From positions 17,211,680 to 17,275,679 of the forward strand of contig NC_071391.1 of NCBI RefSeq assembly GCF_022682495.2: 64,000 bases of DNA, given 5' to 3'. Positions 11,752 through 23,724 of the stretch are shown piece by piece. The translations under genes were made by a program, and so were the position numbers. Origin of the DNA: Desmodus rotundus (lineage: Eukaryota > Chordata > Mammalia > Chiroptera > Phyllostomidae). Positions within the stretch are counted from its first letter, which is position 1. Each line of letters opens with the position of its first letter. The notes under the pieces were generated by a model. The model was not told the DNA's origin. It saw only the letters and a list, made by a program, of their open reading frames with translations, and ran no database searches.

Positions 11752-12825
11752 AATAAGATGAAACATGAAGCATGATTGTTTTTACCTTGCACTTCACTGT
11801 TGGAAGGAAGGAGACCCAGCTGGTTTTAGACAGCAAGACTAAGGAGAGAACTAAGTTTCATACTGAGACTAATTAAGAGGACATGCATCTTATTTAATTA
11901 TTTTAACGGAGTATTCATATTTATGCACGGCATTTACTCTGCCTCTTGGATTCCTTATCCATTAGGCTTATTTTTATATAAGCCTCCACTGGTACATACT
12001 AGGGCTGGGGACTCTGAGGCAGGAACATCAGGAAACAATTCCAGAGGAAAATAACCATGCATCTTTTCAATTTTGAAAATAGAAAAGAAAGTTATTGAGG
12101 CCTTAGGTGAGTTTAAGTCTAGTGAAAGGACCTTTGAGCACTGTCCACTGAGACAGCTATTTTATCTAACTTAACTTTATTCTGTATTATTTACAGAAAA
12201 TGCTTACCTTATGCCCAAAACAGAAGTCTTTCTAAGGAAAGCCAAATCAATTTTAAATTGCTAACTTTTTGCTAATTACCAACCACCAAACATCATCTCC
12301 TGGCTTATGAAACTGTTTCTCTAAATTTTATTCCTACCACTCACCCTGTGATTGTACTAACAGTAAATGTGAATACAGAGCTCTACAGGAAGGATTGGTA
12401 ACCATGGTGATGGGAGGGTGCTTTCTGCACTAACTCCACTGTACAAAATAATTTATGCATGAATGTAAAATCACAGATGTTTTGAACCATATGCAGGCTA
12501 TATTTAACCACAGAGCAAGTAACAAGTTACTTGGGAGTTAGTAATCCAAAAAAGGTGAGTCCCAGTCAGAAAATAATTTCTTCTTTCTTGTCCTCATTGT
12601 CACAGAAAAGCCTCCTGGGTGCAGGATCCCACCACTTTCGGAATGAAGCTGTAGCGTATGTGTTAATGGGAGTGCGTGTACACACGCGTGCATGAGATAG
12701 GAGGGTATACAGAAAGAAATGTACAGAGAGGGATGCACTGATAATAAGATAATGAAGGAAGAGAAAGCAAAGGAAATATTTAAAACCCAACTCCCTGTTA
12801 TCTATCTTTTTTTGTTTTTAGTCCT
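11752..12825. other. No recognised feature
   Basis: Over 1 kb without a nameable repeat or gene. Two overlapping minus-strand frames (12538-12790) show no family resemblance. Confidence 0.45.
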
Positions 12826-13035
12826 CACCCTAGGATATATTTATTCATTTTAGAGAGAGAGGAAGGGAGGGAGAGAGAGAGACAAAAATCGATGTGAGAA
12901 ACAGATCAGTTGACTCTTGTATGTGCCCTAACTGAGGATAGAACCTGCAACCTAGGTTTGAGCCCTGACTGGGAATCAAATCCTCGACTTTTTGGTGTAC
13001 GGAATGACACTCCAGCAACTGAGCATCCTGGCCAG
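12826..13035 (-). mobile_element. Ves SINE, subtype with duplicated B-box unit
   Basis: Antisense tRNA-derived SINE. The tail side (tatttattcattttagagag and a GGGAGGGAGAGA run) is on the left and the tRNA-like head (aactgagcatcctggccag) on the right. Two adjacent B-box-like units are present, gaggatagaacctgc and gggaatcaaatcctc. This arrangement is shared with the copies at 36155 and 60657. Target duplications are not clear. Confidence 0.75.
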
Positions 13036-14265
13036 AACGTAATCCTCTTTTTTAATGTTGTCTCTACTTCTAAGATTCTTGGTTACAGAAATGTTGATTC
13101 TTAGGCATATTATTGATTCAAGTTTAATTAAAAAAATAAAGACTTCTATTTTAATTTTTAAGTTGAAAATTAGTGCCTTTGGTTATTGAGAATAACTCTT
13201 AGGCTAGTTGTATTTTCTACTCAGTGAAACCATTTATCTTCACAGGAATCATTTCAAAACTTAAATTGCGTTTAGTATAATCTGAAATCCAAGAAAATCT
13301 TTAACATATATTTGATATATTTATATCCAAAATTTCTATCCTTTTTGTCTAAATTCTTAAAGGGATAAATCCTTAGTGATGGCAAATCTTTCACTTAGTT
13401 CCCCCACATGCACTTTTAGGGAGTTAACTGTTCCACAAGTTAGGTAGTCTTAAGAAATAAATAACTGTAAATTCTTCTCTCCATCTGTGAAAAATAAATG
13501 CTGTTTTTACAACAGGTTTTCTAAAAGCGAGGTCCTTAGGAATCACAAACCTAACGTGACACTTTGTGGGATAGGGCTATTTTCCATACCACTGGCCTTT
13601 TGGTCTCCAGAAGCAAAAGAAAGGAATGTGAAATGGACAGAAAACAATTTGCATTGTAGCATTTCTCATTCCCCATGGCGTTTTGTGCCCGTGGTAGTTT
13701 TGTTTCCTTCATTTTCAGGTTCTTTATCTCTTAGAATGTTACATCCACCTCTCTTAGATTAAAGTTTTCCTGGACTTTTGCCCCTTCCACCCCCACCTCT
13801 TTTGCTTACTGCTTATTTTTCTTTTCCATTCTCATTTTAATATAAATTGCCTAGCTAGTAATTAAGTACAATTCTTCAGCTAGCAGAGACTCACCTTAAA
13901 CAATTGTTTTCCTCCTATCTAAAGTACTAATGTGCAATTGAACATTAACAGGGAGTCTCAGTTTTAACCAACTTAAACTTAATAGAAGGGATTGCTCCAC
14001 AGTTCAAAAGGGCAATTGCCTCTAGGCAATCCAGTTTTGCTTGACTGTGGGTAGGGTGCTCTCAAATGCAAAAAAGCTAAAAAGCTGATATTATAGCGAA
14101 GTCACGGAGTGGCATTAGAAATAATAGACCTCTATTATAATAGATGGATGGTTCCCAGAAGGCCACACCAAGGCATATGACACCACAATTGGTAAAACAT
14201 CAGGGTTTTCCAGCTAGCCCTGACAACTGCCAATTTCAATATTGTGTATTTGAAGAAATCACCTA
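13036..14265. other. No recognised feature
   Basis: AT-rich sequence with no nameable repeat. A 91-codon plus frame at 13487-13762 lacks recognisable domain content. Confidence 0.45.
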
Positions 14266-15158
14266 CCATATTTTTTTGGCTATAAGATGCGCTGGACCAT
14301 AAGATGCACCTGGGTTTTAGAGGAGGAAAATAGGAAAAAAAATTCGAAGCAAAAAATGTGGTAAAATATTTAATTACACCCTTAAAAGCAGAAATCCTTT
14401 TCTGCTTTGACATCTTTCCACAATTACGGGAGATTCAGCAGGAGACTACGGTATGCTATCGTATCTTTCTGCAACAAAATACAGTAATGACAGAACTATC
14501 AGCACTGTGTCCTTCATAGTTATGGGGCACTGCACCTGAGAACATCAGTGGATGACGCACTGTTATGGGGGAATCTGCTGCTGGAGGGCCATAGGTTGTG
14601 CAACACTGTTGTATGGGGACAGCAGTTTTGCACAACCTGTGTGGCTCTGCAGCTGTTGCCAAATTACAGCTCCCATTACCCCAACCTGTCCAAGCATGAT
14701 GGGAGTTGTAGTTTTGCAACAGCTGCAGGGCCATATTGACAGGTGACCCTGCAGTGGAATTTGCCTATGTTAATATTAATGGGGGGACACACCAGTCACG
14801 TGACGGAGGCACGTAGGGCGCCGCAGGCTTTCTTCTCCTAACGTGCTTGCACCTCCTATACTCTCCTCCCTAGCAGTATAGTATGCCGCAGCCGGGACTC
14901 AGCTCCTGTCTCCCTTGCTTCACACTGCCGGGACACCCCCTCCTCCCAGCTCAGGGCCCGCAGCATCACCCCACTCCTGCCGCTGCTGGCTTCCTGCGGC
15001 GGCAACCCCGCTCCTGCCTCCTGTGACCCCGCTCCACCGCCATCCCCCTCTCCCCCCACCAGCGAGCCAGGTAAGCTACATTCGGACTATAAGACGCACC
15101 CCCATTTTCCTCCCAAATCTAGGGGTGGGGAGTGCGTCTTATAGTCAGAGAAATACGG
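14266..15158. mobile_element. TA-flanked TIR DNA transposon (MITE-like), 893 bp
   Basis: The left end ccatatttttttggctataa and the reverse complement of the right end (ccgtatttctctgactataa) are imperfect inverted repeats, each followed by AGA(T/C)GCRC motifs. A TA dinucleotide abuts both ends (14264-14265 and 15159-15160), which suggests a TA target site as in Tc1/mariner-like transposons. Near each end the motif ataaga(t/c)gc occurs twice. The interior 14500-14740 carries overlapping inverted repeats built on the ctcccat / gatgggagttgtag theme. The part from 14780 to 15075 is strikingly GC-rich. No transposase frame is visible. The superfamily is inferred only from the ends. Confidence 0.65.
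14790..15075. other. GC-rich, CpG-bearing core of the TIR element
   Basis: This stretch has far more C and G than anything else in the window, with many CCGC, GGCGGC and CTCCTGCC strings and poly-pyrimidine segments. It lies inside the TA-flanked element, so it probably travelled with it. The frames it opens on both strands (14856-15059 minus, 14915-15211 plus) are proline/serine- or glycine/arginine-rich and look like compositional artefacts. Confidence 0.5.
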
Positions 15159-15160
15159 TA

Positions 15161-15570
15161 ACTTTTCCCACTCTAAGTCGAGAAATTCTGCCTGATGACA
15201 CTTTTCTATGAAATTCAGTTCTCTCCTCTTGAATGATGATATGCCATGCCATAAAACTAAAGGGAATTAAAAATATTTAGCAATAAGCTCATCTACTTCC
15301 CTTTTCTGTCACTTGAGAAATATGGTAAGGTGCTGTCCATGGTATTGCTAATTTAACACACACATTCTCTCTTCACTGTAGCCCAGGCTAGTTAATAGAT
15401 AATTGAAATACATAGTCTTCTGGTCTTGCGAACATTATTCTTTTGTTAGTAGTCAAGGGGACTGGAAACTCCTTTTGTTGGGGTGAGGATGGCTTTGCAT
15501 CTCTTACTATCAATTTTACTATGAACATTAGCCTAGTGCCTGACATACAGCAATTATTGATAAATATTAG
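15161..15570. other. No recognised feature
   Basis: AT-rich sequence between the TIR element and a microsatellite. No gene or nameable repeat seen. Confidence 0.4.
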
Positions 15571-15620
15571 AAGAAGGAAGGAAGGAAGGAAGGGAGGGAG
15601 GGAGGGAGGGAGGGAGGAAG
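15571..15620 (+). repeat. (GGAA)n / (GGGA)n microsatellite
   Basis: A GAAGGAAGGAAGG run grades into GGGAGGGAGGGAGG repeats. Purine-only on this strand. Such runs can support ETS-factor binding or triplex structure, but nothing here shows either. Confidence 0.9.
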
Positions 15621-15683
15621 TAGAACTTAATGGGAGGTTAATTGAAGAGAAATATCATTTTGCATATACTTCTTCTGAACCAT

Positions 15684-15756
15684 TATGACACATAATTCAT
15701 GTGAAGCGTGTGCTCTACCACTGAGCTACATCCCCCAGCCTATGACATATAATTCA
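15684..15756 (-). mobile_element. Retroposed 5' tRNA half (tRNA-Ala-like) with target duplication
   Basis: The 41-bp core at 15700-15740, read on the minus strand, is ggctgg followed by ggatgtagctcagtggtaga and gcacacgcttcaca. That matches the 5' half of a tRNA-Ala-like molecule: acceptor strand, D arm with an A box (TAGCTCAGTGG), and 5' anticodon stem ending near the anticodon loop. It is bracketed by tatgacacataattca (15684-15699) and tatgacatataattca (15741-15756), a 16-bp duplication with one difference. There is no poly(A) tail, so it fits a tailless retropseudogene made by LINE machinery. It is not a functional tRNA. Confidence 0.7.
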
Positions 15757-16069
15757 AAGAGCTAAGCAACATGTTGAGTCCCTGAGTGACTGCAGATATC
15801 ACATCAGCATATTTTCAACTGTTGGCCTCCCAAACACATTATCGAAATAAGAATTTAGAATTCAGAGAATTGGAATAGTCAATTTATCCCATTTTAGTAT
15901 TGCAAGTTGAATTTCTCCTCCCTCCCATAATTTTACCACTGAAAATTAATTGCTTCTGGTCTTCCCTTTATCTCTGTAATTCCCTTAAGACTAGTGATTA
16001 TATCTGTCTGTTTATCTATCTATCTGTCTATCCGTTGTATATATCTCTTAGAAAAATATAATTAAAATA
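15757..16069. other. No recognised feature
   Basis: Holds only a short tatctgtctgtttatctatc-type run near 16000-16040. Confidence 0.4.
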
Positions 16070-16400
16070 CTTTTTAATTAAAAGTGTGGAAAATATTTAA
16101 ATCACTCATAATTCCACTGCTCAGAACTAACCAATATTTGTATCAATGCATTTATAATATATGTATACCATTCAGCATACATGTATATCATATATTATAT
16201 CTATGTGTATATATTTAAAAAATACAATTAAAAATCTTACATCACTAATAATACTTTGAAAACATATTGGAATATAGGTAATATGCTCCTTTCTGGATAC
16301 AGTAATTTATTTTACCATTATCTTCTTGTTGGTCATTTTAAGTATTCCAAATTTTTAACCATTATCATAGTTACATCATCATTATTTCTGTTGGAGGTAA
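16070..16400 (+). repeat. Degraded interspersed repeat, copy A
   Basis: The stretch around actcataattccactgctca, ccaatatttgtatcaatgca and ttataatatatgtata recurs at 17325-17460 with few changes. It resembles an old L1-like 3' region that begins near a cataattccac block and goes on to a tttaaccattat-type block. I cannot name the family. Confidence 0.45.
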
Positions 16401-16885
16401 GACAATTATTTCCTGCGGGCCCAGCATTTTTGTTTGCTCATTAGTTCGAGAGACTCTGCCCCTGCAGAGCTGAGACTCGTGGGCCACCTACTTTGGTTAG
16501 CCTGTCAGCCCCGTTCGTAGATATTTAAACCATCTGTCGGGCTGCGAGGCACTGCAGACTCCTTATTTCTCCTACTGGCAAGCTCCGGTTTGTGCAGAGA
16601 AGGGAGGCCAGCAGAGCGACACATTCTCAGTAAACCCATTCCCCTGTGTCTAGGCAAAGGAGGAAGAAGTAACAGAATGGTGCTGTGGGTGTTTACATTG
16701 TAATTCTCCTGGGAATTCAGTCTATTTTTAGAGTGTTAAATTTTTATTTGCTTTCTCTTCAGAACAAATTTCTTCAGGGGGGAGGAAATTTTACACAAAT
16801 TAAATGAGTGTTAATCTTGTTATATCTCCATGATATCTAAAATAATTTTGCATATTGTGTTGAAATAAAATATCAAAATGTAGAT
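16401..16885. other. No recognised feature
   Basis: Somewhat higher GC between 16410 and 16650 than its surroundings. No gene or nameable repeat. Confidence 0.4.
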
Positions 16886-17198
16886 GAATTCCTCAGTCTG
16901 ACATCTAGCATCTTCTGTTAAGTCTATTCAAACCCCAAACTAAATTTCTTAATATTCTTGGAATATCCTTGCTCACCTCTAGGTATTTTTGTATATTATT
17001 CCCTCTGCCTATGATGTGTTCCTTCCTTCTCAATTGATAAATTTGTGAGTTACTGTAGATATGCAGGCAAAACTAGTTACACCTTCTTCTCTGCCATTAG
17101 AGCTCTTTATTTGTATTTTGAGTATTGTGGTCAAATATAATAAGTTTGATGGTCTTTCTGCCCTCCTGGTCTGGTTTCAGGCAGTAACTGTGTCCTAC
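16886..17198 (+). mobile_element. L2 LINE 3' fragment
   Basis: Sense L2-like order: gaatatccttgctcacctct, cctctgcctatgatgtgttc, then a diverged terminal part near 17160-17195. Diverged, with approximate ends. Confidence 0.4.
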
Positions 17199-17300
17199 TA
17201 ACATCTATATCTATATCTATATCATCTATATCTATATAATGTATATAGATATAATTACATGTACATATATACATATATACATTATATATATAATTAGAGG
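17199..17300. repeat. (TATCTA)n / (AT)n simple repeat
   Basis: Repeats of ctatatctatat followed by alternating atatacatatatac. AT-rich microsatellite with several internal interruptions. Confidence 0.85.
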
Positions 17301-17324
17301 ACACTATAAGAAAATATCACTCAT

Positions 17325-17480
17325 AAAAAAATAAATTACTCATAATTCCACTACTCTGAACTCACCAATATTTTTATTAATGCTTTTATAATATATACAT
17401 ATCTTTCTGTATGTATGTATATTATATATTAGATGCTATGCTTATATATTAGTATATACTTTATATGTCTATCATGTCTA
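17325..17480 (+). repeat. Degraded interspersed repeat, copy B
   Basis: Repeats the copy A block (actcataattccactactct, ccaatatttttattaatgct, ttataatatata) about 1.25 kb further on. The copies share an AT-rich right flank that expands into tatgtatgtatattatata. A weaker third relative may lie at 17870-18000. Confidence 0.45.
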
Positions 17481-19164
17481 TCTATCTACATATCTATAGA
17501 TAGATACAGATACATATCCATATATGATGACAGATATATGTAAAGCATGGCACTCAGATGTATCTTTGGATTAATAGATAGATGAATGACAGCCACACTG
17601 AATATTGTCCCTAGCGATCCAGCATAGTATATGATTCTCCTCATGCTGTGTACACTGTAAAGTTGTATCTTAGCCTTAAACTGCAATTGTCTGCATGCCA
17701 AGAACCCTATTGCAGGTCTAGTCACACAGTTCAGTCCACATGCAATGATACTTCTATCAAATGTGGATTTCCTCCATCTCCCAACACAAACATTATTGGT
17801 GATAGGGATATATGTATGTCACAATTCCTAATTTCCTGTTAGTAACTGGCATTAGAATTCCTCTTTTTTTTTTGATTGTAAAAATGTTCTAACATAGAAA
17901 TAATAATAGGTGTAAATTTGTAATCTCATTACTTAGGTTAGCAATTTTTGATATATTGCCAAATTTGCTTCGCTTTTTCTGAAATACTTTTACCCTTTCC
18001 CATGCATGAAAAAAAAAAGTTCAGCTCAGCACCAGTACTAAAAACAGAATGCTATAAATGAAATGATGTCATTTGTTTCCAAAGACTATTGATATACTGT
18101 AGCAATGCGAAAATAATAAAAGCGAGATACTTCGTGGGTAAGGTTAGGTCTGTAATCCACCAGTCATCTCAGGGTAAACACTGCAACTGAATCCGCTGCC
18201 CGCAAGTGTTCTCAGGGCAAATGGGAAGTGAGTGAAAATAAACAGTACATATCCAACTGTTTTGACTCTAAACATTTCCAAATGAATTTCTTTAAAAAGA
18301 CGTTTTTCTATTATAATATTAGACCACAACAATATTAACAATAATGTCTCCAAATCATATTTAGTTTCCTTCAGGTATCCCCACAATGTATTTTACTGTT
18401 GGTTTGTTTGAACCAGGAGCTGATAAATGTCTACAATTACATTTAGTTTTATCTTGCCTTTATCAATCTAAAACAGTCTTCTCTTTTCTTAATTTTTTTT
18501 TAATTTTTGACACTGGTACCTTAAGGAAATCATATTAGTTGGCTCCTATGTTCTCAGTTTATATGGTTAAATGTTTAATTGGGGTCACTGTTTAGCATGG
18601 ATATAAACCCAAGAGATTATAATATTGGTCAAATAGACTTCACCAACTATAAATGTCTAAAGTATGCCCCTTCTGCCGTGGTTGGCCCAGGAAAAAGAAC
18701 TTAAAGTTTTCGAAGTACTTGCTATAGGAATCATGAGTTAGCATTATCTTAACTCTACAAAAAAACATTTTTTCTCTAGATTTTTAAATAGAAAACAGAA
18801 TAAGTTTTTATTACTAAATAGCAACATTTATTTACTGATTGAACTAATTTGAGATATAGACCATTAACTTAAAGTTAATTTGTCAGAGAATGAAAAGTTT
18901 ACTCAGAGTGATTGATGAGCCTTTCTGGAATATATGGGAGTTGTAAATGTAGGACTCCATGATTTCTTTCCAGGTGCAAAAACACTACACATAATTTTCA
19001 CCCCAGTTCTTCTGACTGCCTATTCATTCCTAAACGCTACACTAGCCCCAATCCACCCCAAGGCTGGATGCCAGCAGTACAATGGGTATCAGAGATGAGG
19101 TTAGGCTCAGAAATGGGTAAGAATATGTGTTTTCCCCACTTCCCAGTAATTGTTTTTGTTTATT
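17481..19164. other. Mostly unassigned AT-rich sequence
   Basis: Contains tatctatctacatatctata-type runs at 17468-17530 and a possible third copy of the 16/17 kb repeat near 17870-18000. Nothing gene-like. Confidence 0.4.
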
Positions 19165-19167
19165 TAA

Positions 19168-19500
19168 TTTTTCCTTACAAACAAAATAGAAACAGACTCA
19201 TATGTACATAAAACAGATTGGCAGCTATTGAGGGGCAGGGGTTGGGGTTTGGGTGAAAATGGTGAAGGGATTAAGCAAAAACAAAGAAACAAACTCATAG
19301 ACACAGAGAACAGTATAGGGATTGCCTGGAGGAAGGGGGAGGTGAAGGGAGGTAGAAGAGGGTAAAGTGGGTGATAGAAGGAGACTTGGAGTGGTAAACA
19401 CACAGTGTAATAAACAGATGATGTAATATAGAATTTTATACCTGAAACCTATATAAGTGTATCAACCAATGTCACTCCCAATTAATTCAATTAAAAACAA
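19168..19500 (+). mobile_element. L1MA-like 3' end, 5'-truncated
   Basis: Sense L1 3' end: acaaaatagaaacagactca, tggcagctattgaggggcag, a G-rich block, aattttatacctgaaaccta, tcaaccaatgtcactcccaa and an A-rich tail. The short terminal fragment at 9196-9285 matches its last 90 bases. Confidence 0.75.
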
Positions 19501-21099
19501 ATAAAATACAAAAATCTTTTTAACTTGAAACTTTAATAGTTTGCAGTTTGTGTAATGTTAAAAGGCCTACTTGTCAAAATTAGTCCTGCTAAACAGGACA
19601 TGCCAAACATTCCTGTTTCTGAAATGGCCTACTGAATCACCAAGGCTGAGTCAAAATGCGTGTACCATTGATATGTGGCATGGGGTATGTTACAAAATTT
19701 CACCGTCAGTTTTCTGAAGTAAAATTATACTCCAATGACAGTTATCTCCGATGTTTATGGGGGTGATTAAATACCACAGTATTCACAGTAGGAGCTCAAT
19801 AAATATTACCCTTTTTTTCTGTTCCACGGTTACCTCTTCCTGTGTATTGTACAGTCCAGATACAGTGCTTTTGACCTGTCCTAGTCAGGTGTGGAGACCC
19901 GTGTTAACTTCTGTCTCTGTTTTTGTGGGAATTAGTGTGGCATGAGTTAAATATATTGATATGTCGTAGGGATCTCTGGTTTGCCCAGCAAAGTCTTTGA
20001 AAGGTTTTGTACAGGAGTTCTGCGAAGTGCTGATTTGTTCTTGGTGTATTCTTCCCCATAAATGTTTATAACTATTTATGCCTCATTTGTTTATAAAATG
20101 GTCTTTGAAGAGATTTTGGTTTTAGCAATCCACAATCCAGGAACTATCCACTTTTGATAATCTAGATGACTCAGAAGGCAAGGGATAGTATGTTTTCTTT
20201 TTTCTAGTTGTCTTCTCCCACGTTACTTTAAGGTTAATACTCCACAACTCAGATGTAGGGTGTGTTCCACATATTAAGCAATATAGATTTTACCCCCAAC
20301 ACACAAAGCCCACCTTTTACTCACCATATTTCTAGAAGAATCAAAACCAGAGTTTTTCTGTGTCTTTAGACATTGAAATCTGGCTTCCTAATGTAAGTAA
20401 AATCAGAATTCAAATACTTGGAGATTTTGAAAAGTGTTTTTTTTTTGTGCCTAAATTTATCTTCTGTGGGTCTATACGGAGTTTCCAAAATAGCACAGCT
20501 GCTGAATCAAATGTAATAAATTGTTTTGGACATTTTATTAGCAATCATTCTCAGGATTTACTGTTAATATGACATGATCCCTGCCCAGGTTTCAGGGCTT
20601 GAAGTAAGATGATGGTGGCAGGTAAAATGAATTGAATATGTCAAAGAGGCTGAGAACCTTTTGAGAAATGATACATATTTTAGTGGAAATTGATTTTACT
20701 TTTAATTTCACTTCTTTTTAAGCCAGCAGGGAAATATTCATGTTTCTCAGCAAGAATAGTTCAATCAGGGTCAAAAATAAGCACAAACATTTTAGTAAAT
20801 GAGCAGTAAAGCTGACGTTATTCTTTCTCTCTAATGGAAGCGAACAAAGGGTCAGCAGCAGGAAAGTTGCCCAAATAAAAGTTGTGCTGTTCATTGTATG
20901 TTTAACAATGTGGAATGATCTAGGTAGTCTTACTTGAAAAAATTATATCAGATGAGGTTTAAAAAGTGTGAATTCAAAGAAATCTGTCGTATTTTAGTGC
21001 ATGTAAAATCTATAGAGATGCTTTTCCTTCTTAGTGACTTGTATTGAGAAATGACTTTGGAAAAAATGAAACTATTTGTTGAATAATGCAAAACATGTT
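19501..21099. other. No recognised feature
   Basis: About 1.6 kb of AT-rich sequence. A motif gtaggagctcaataaatatt at 19788-19807 resembles the end of an L2 or MIR copy, but too little surrounds it to be sure. Confidence 0.4.
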
Positions 21100-21745
21100 T
21101 TCTATATATTTACATCTCTATTGAGAGTTGAAGTCTTTATCAGCTCTCATCTAAAGTATTAGAAGAGCCTACTAATTAGTCTCCTAGCACCTACTTCTCC
21201 CTTTGCAAATTTATCCTCCGCAATATTTGCAGTGTAGACCGTCCAACATGCAAATAGGAATATGTCACTCCCATTTTGAATGTTTTCTCTGAGTGTTTGT
21301 CATTTCTAGGAAGAAGTCTGTCCTTATAACAAGATCCTTTCACTTCATGGTTCAGATATTGCCTTCCCCCTTACCCTCATTATCCACCATGCTCTTCTTG
21401 GGTCAGTGGTATTTCTACAATAATCATGAGCTTATAAATTCAGTCCTACACCTACACCCATCCTGTTATCTCCAGCTCATGTTCCCCATCCCCTGTCCCC
21501 ACTCCATTTTTTATGTTGATAAACTAACTCTGATCTCAGTTGTTACTTCTAATATTTTTCCATACCCACTCACTTGCACCACCAGCTTGGGTTTAACGTT
21601 CTGTTATAATCCCATAATACTCTGTGTAAAATTCTAAAATTCTAAAAGTGCTACATATACTATTCTTTTCTTCCCCTGAAAGTTCTATAAAGAATACTTT
21701 TATTGAGCACTTAGATTATTGTTTAGCATATGACTGGTTCTCAAC
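21100..21745 (+). mobile_element. L2 LINE 3' region, long fragment
   Basis: Sense L2 blocks in order: agagcctactaattagtctc with cctagcaccta, ggaatatgtcactcccattt, gaagtctgtccttataacaa, then a pyrimidine-rich region with catgctcttcttgg, and a terminal part with actttt attgagcac and tagcatatgactggttctc. The order is what the sense L2 3' end predicts. This is the best-preserved L2 copy in the window. Confidence 0.6.
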
Positions 21746-23304
21746 GAATGCGTATTTCTTGGACAAAAATGATCTAAAGTTCTGTAAGAGGGGGTGTTTT
21801 ATATTTAAGTGACTTCTTTGGGGAAATATGTATGTGCAACTAGGGAATAAGAAGGCATTCTTCAAAAAGTAGTCAACTTCCTCTGCTTCTTAAAGGTGAG
21901 AACTCAGGCTTAACAGATCTGCCTTCCTATGGTTTCTCACAATAGATATTCAGAATACAGGGAGGAAAAATGTCTCCAGCAACAAATGAAAGAGGATGGC
22001 TTCAATGACCCAGAGGCCACATGTAAAAAAGAAAAACAAAAAAAAAACCCAGTTCCTTCTTCCTTTCCCTTTGTTGGCCCCCACAAGAAATATTGGATGA
22101 ACTATCTCTGCCCTTAGGTAGGGAGGATTTTTCCAAATGTTTTCCTGGAACAGCCATTGATGATTGTTGGCACACCGACATGATGTGATAATTCATCTCA
22201 ACTGAAAATGTTCAGAAGTTCAGCTGAAACTAGCATTCCTAAGGGGTTATTTAGAATCTTGGGTTCATTCAGTGTAGAGAAAACACCATTACCTAATTTA
22301 GTTTGGTTGATAAGGACTCAAGTTATTCTGTTTATTGATCCCTTTCCCCTTAGTAAGGATTTGTTAGGAGGAGATGCTGGATGTCTGGACATTTAATGGG
22401 ATTTTCTTCAAACAAGTGTTTTATTCAGCTCTTAGGAGAGTGAGAAGGGTGTTGAAAAAGAGAGCTGAGGGGAAAGGAGGGTTTGAGAAAGAGCTTAAAG
22501 GCAAACAGATTGGGTTTTGATTGTTTAGGATAGAATGACAGAAAGAATAATGGGTGCATCTCATTCTGTTTGGTTGGCAATTTATTGGAGAGTTAGATTG
22601 TCAGGCTGATTCTAGCTTTCAACTATAGAAACAGAGAAGAAAGTTGCCACGATTGGGGCTTAGATATCTGCCATGATTTAAGGCCTGGGATCTGAGTACC
22701 CCGGGAAAGTTCTACCAGAAATAGATGAAATGCTAACTCAATAGGAGGTTTTGACTCATTGCATTGAAAATAATTTCCCAAGCACTTTGTAAAATTACTT
22801 GGCACATTTTGGCTACACACTAAGGGGAAAGAATTGCTATTGGTCCAGATTTCTGGTTCACATAAGAGTCTGAATGTCCTATGGGAATAATTTTCCTCTT
22901 GGGCTGATAACCTTTGAAAGGGGGATCATGAATCATTAAGGCAACTATGAACCTAAAACCTTGGCTAACTAAATCCATATCGCAGAGAGGCCTTTAGTTT
23001 CTTTTTATAGCTAGTATCATCAAGGTACAGGGATCAAATATAAGTCAGGTTGCTGGTATTAGATGCCTCAGTCAGATTTCCAAAGAGCCTATCCATTGTT
23101 TAAAAGAAAACAGGCTAAAAAAGGTTTTATATGTACAGTAAATGCATACCGGTGCAAACATACATACATATGCAATTGTCTGCAGGGGCTATTGTTCTTT
23201 TTACATGTGTAGAATCCCAAACTCAGAATTGTTAAGAAATTATATTGCAGAATTAAGATTTAAATTGATGTATGTCTGTTTCAAAACTCATAGCCCTTCC
23301 ACTG
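21746..23304. other. No recognised feature
   Basis: No nameable repeat. Purine-rich segment at 22430-22560. Confidence 0.4.
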
Positions 23305-23400
23305 TGTATCGTTGGGGTTCCCAAATGTTGCTTGGCTGACTGTATCAGAATTACCTGGGAACTTCCTTACAAAACACAGCTGATTGAACACAATCCTCTG
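23305..23400 (+). mobile_element. MER5-like hAT fragment
   Basis: gttcccaaatgttgcttgg, tcagaattacctgggaactt and cttacaaaacacagctgatt line up with the left half of MER5-type elements. The right half is missing. Confidence 0.5.
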
Positions 23401-23724
23401 TCTTGGTCAAGATTCTAATTGAGTACATGTTAGATGAATGCCTATTGATATTTTTTAACCATATCCCAGGATATACGATGGATTTGCATCCAAGTTTGGG
23501 TACTCCAGTGTCTCATCACGTGATAAAGACAAGGGACATGGTATAGGGAGGGAGATGTGTAAAGTCATAATTCTATCACTACAATCCAGTTGGTTGACTC
23601 TGTGCTAAGCTAAATAGGGACTTTTTTTAATAGTCAGCAAAAGCCTCGACACCTAGGGCATCACTCCAAAAAAGGTGCCAACCCCATATCATTTGATTGT
23701 TCAAGAAGCACTGTAGTGAGCTTG

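Noticed and set aside
14856..15211. Proline- and glycine-rich frames in the GC-rich core
   Set aside because: They exist on both strands at once and follow from base composition, with no domain or splice sign.
21293..21637. 114-codon plus-strand frame
   Set aside because: Lies inside the L2 3' region, which is noncoding there.
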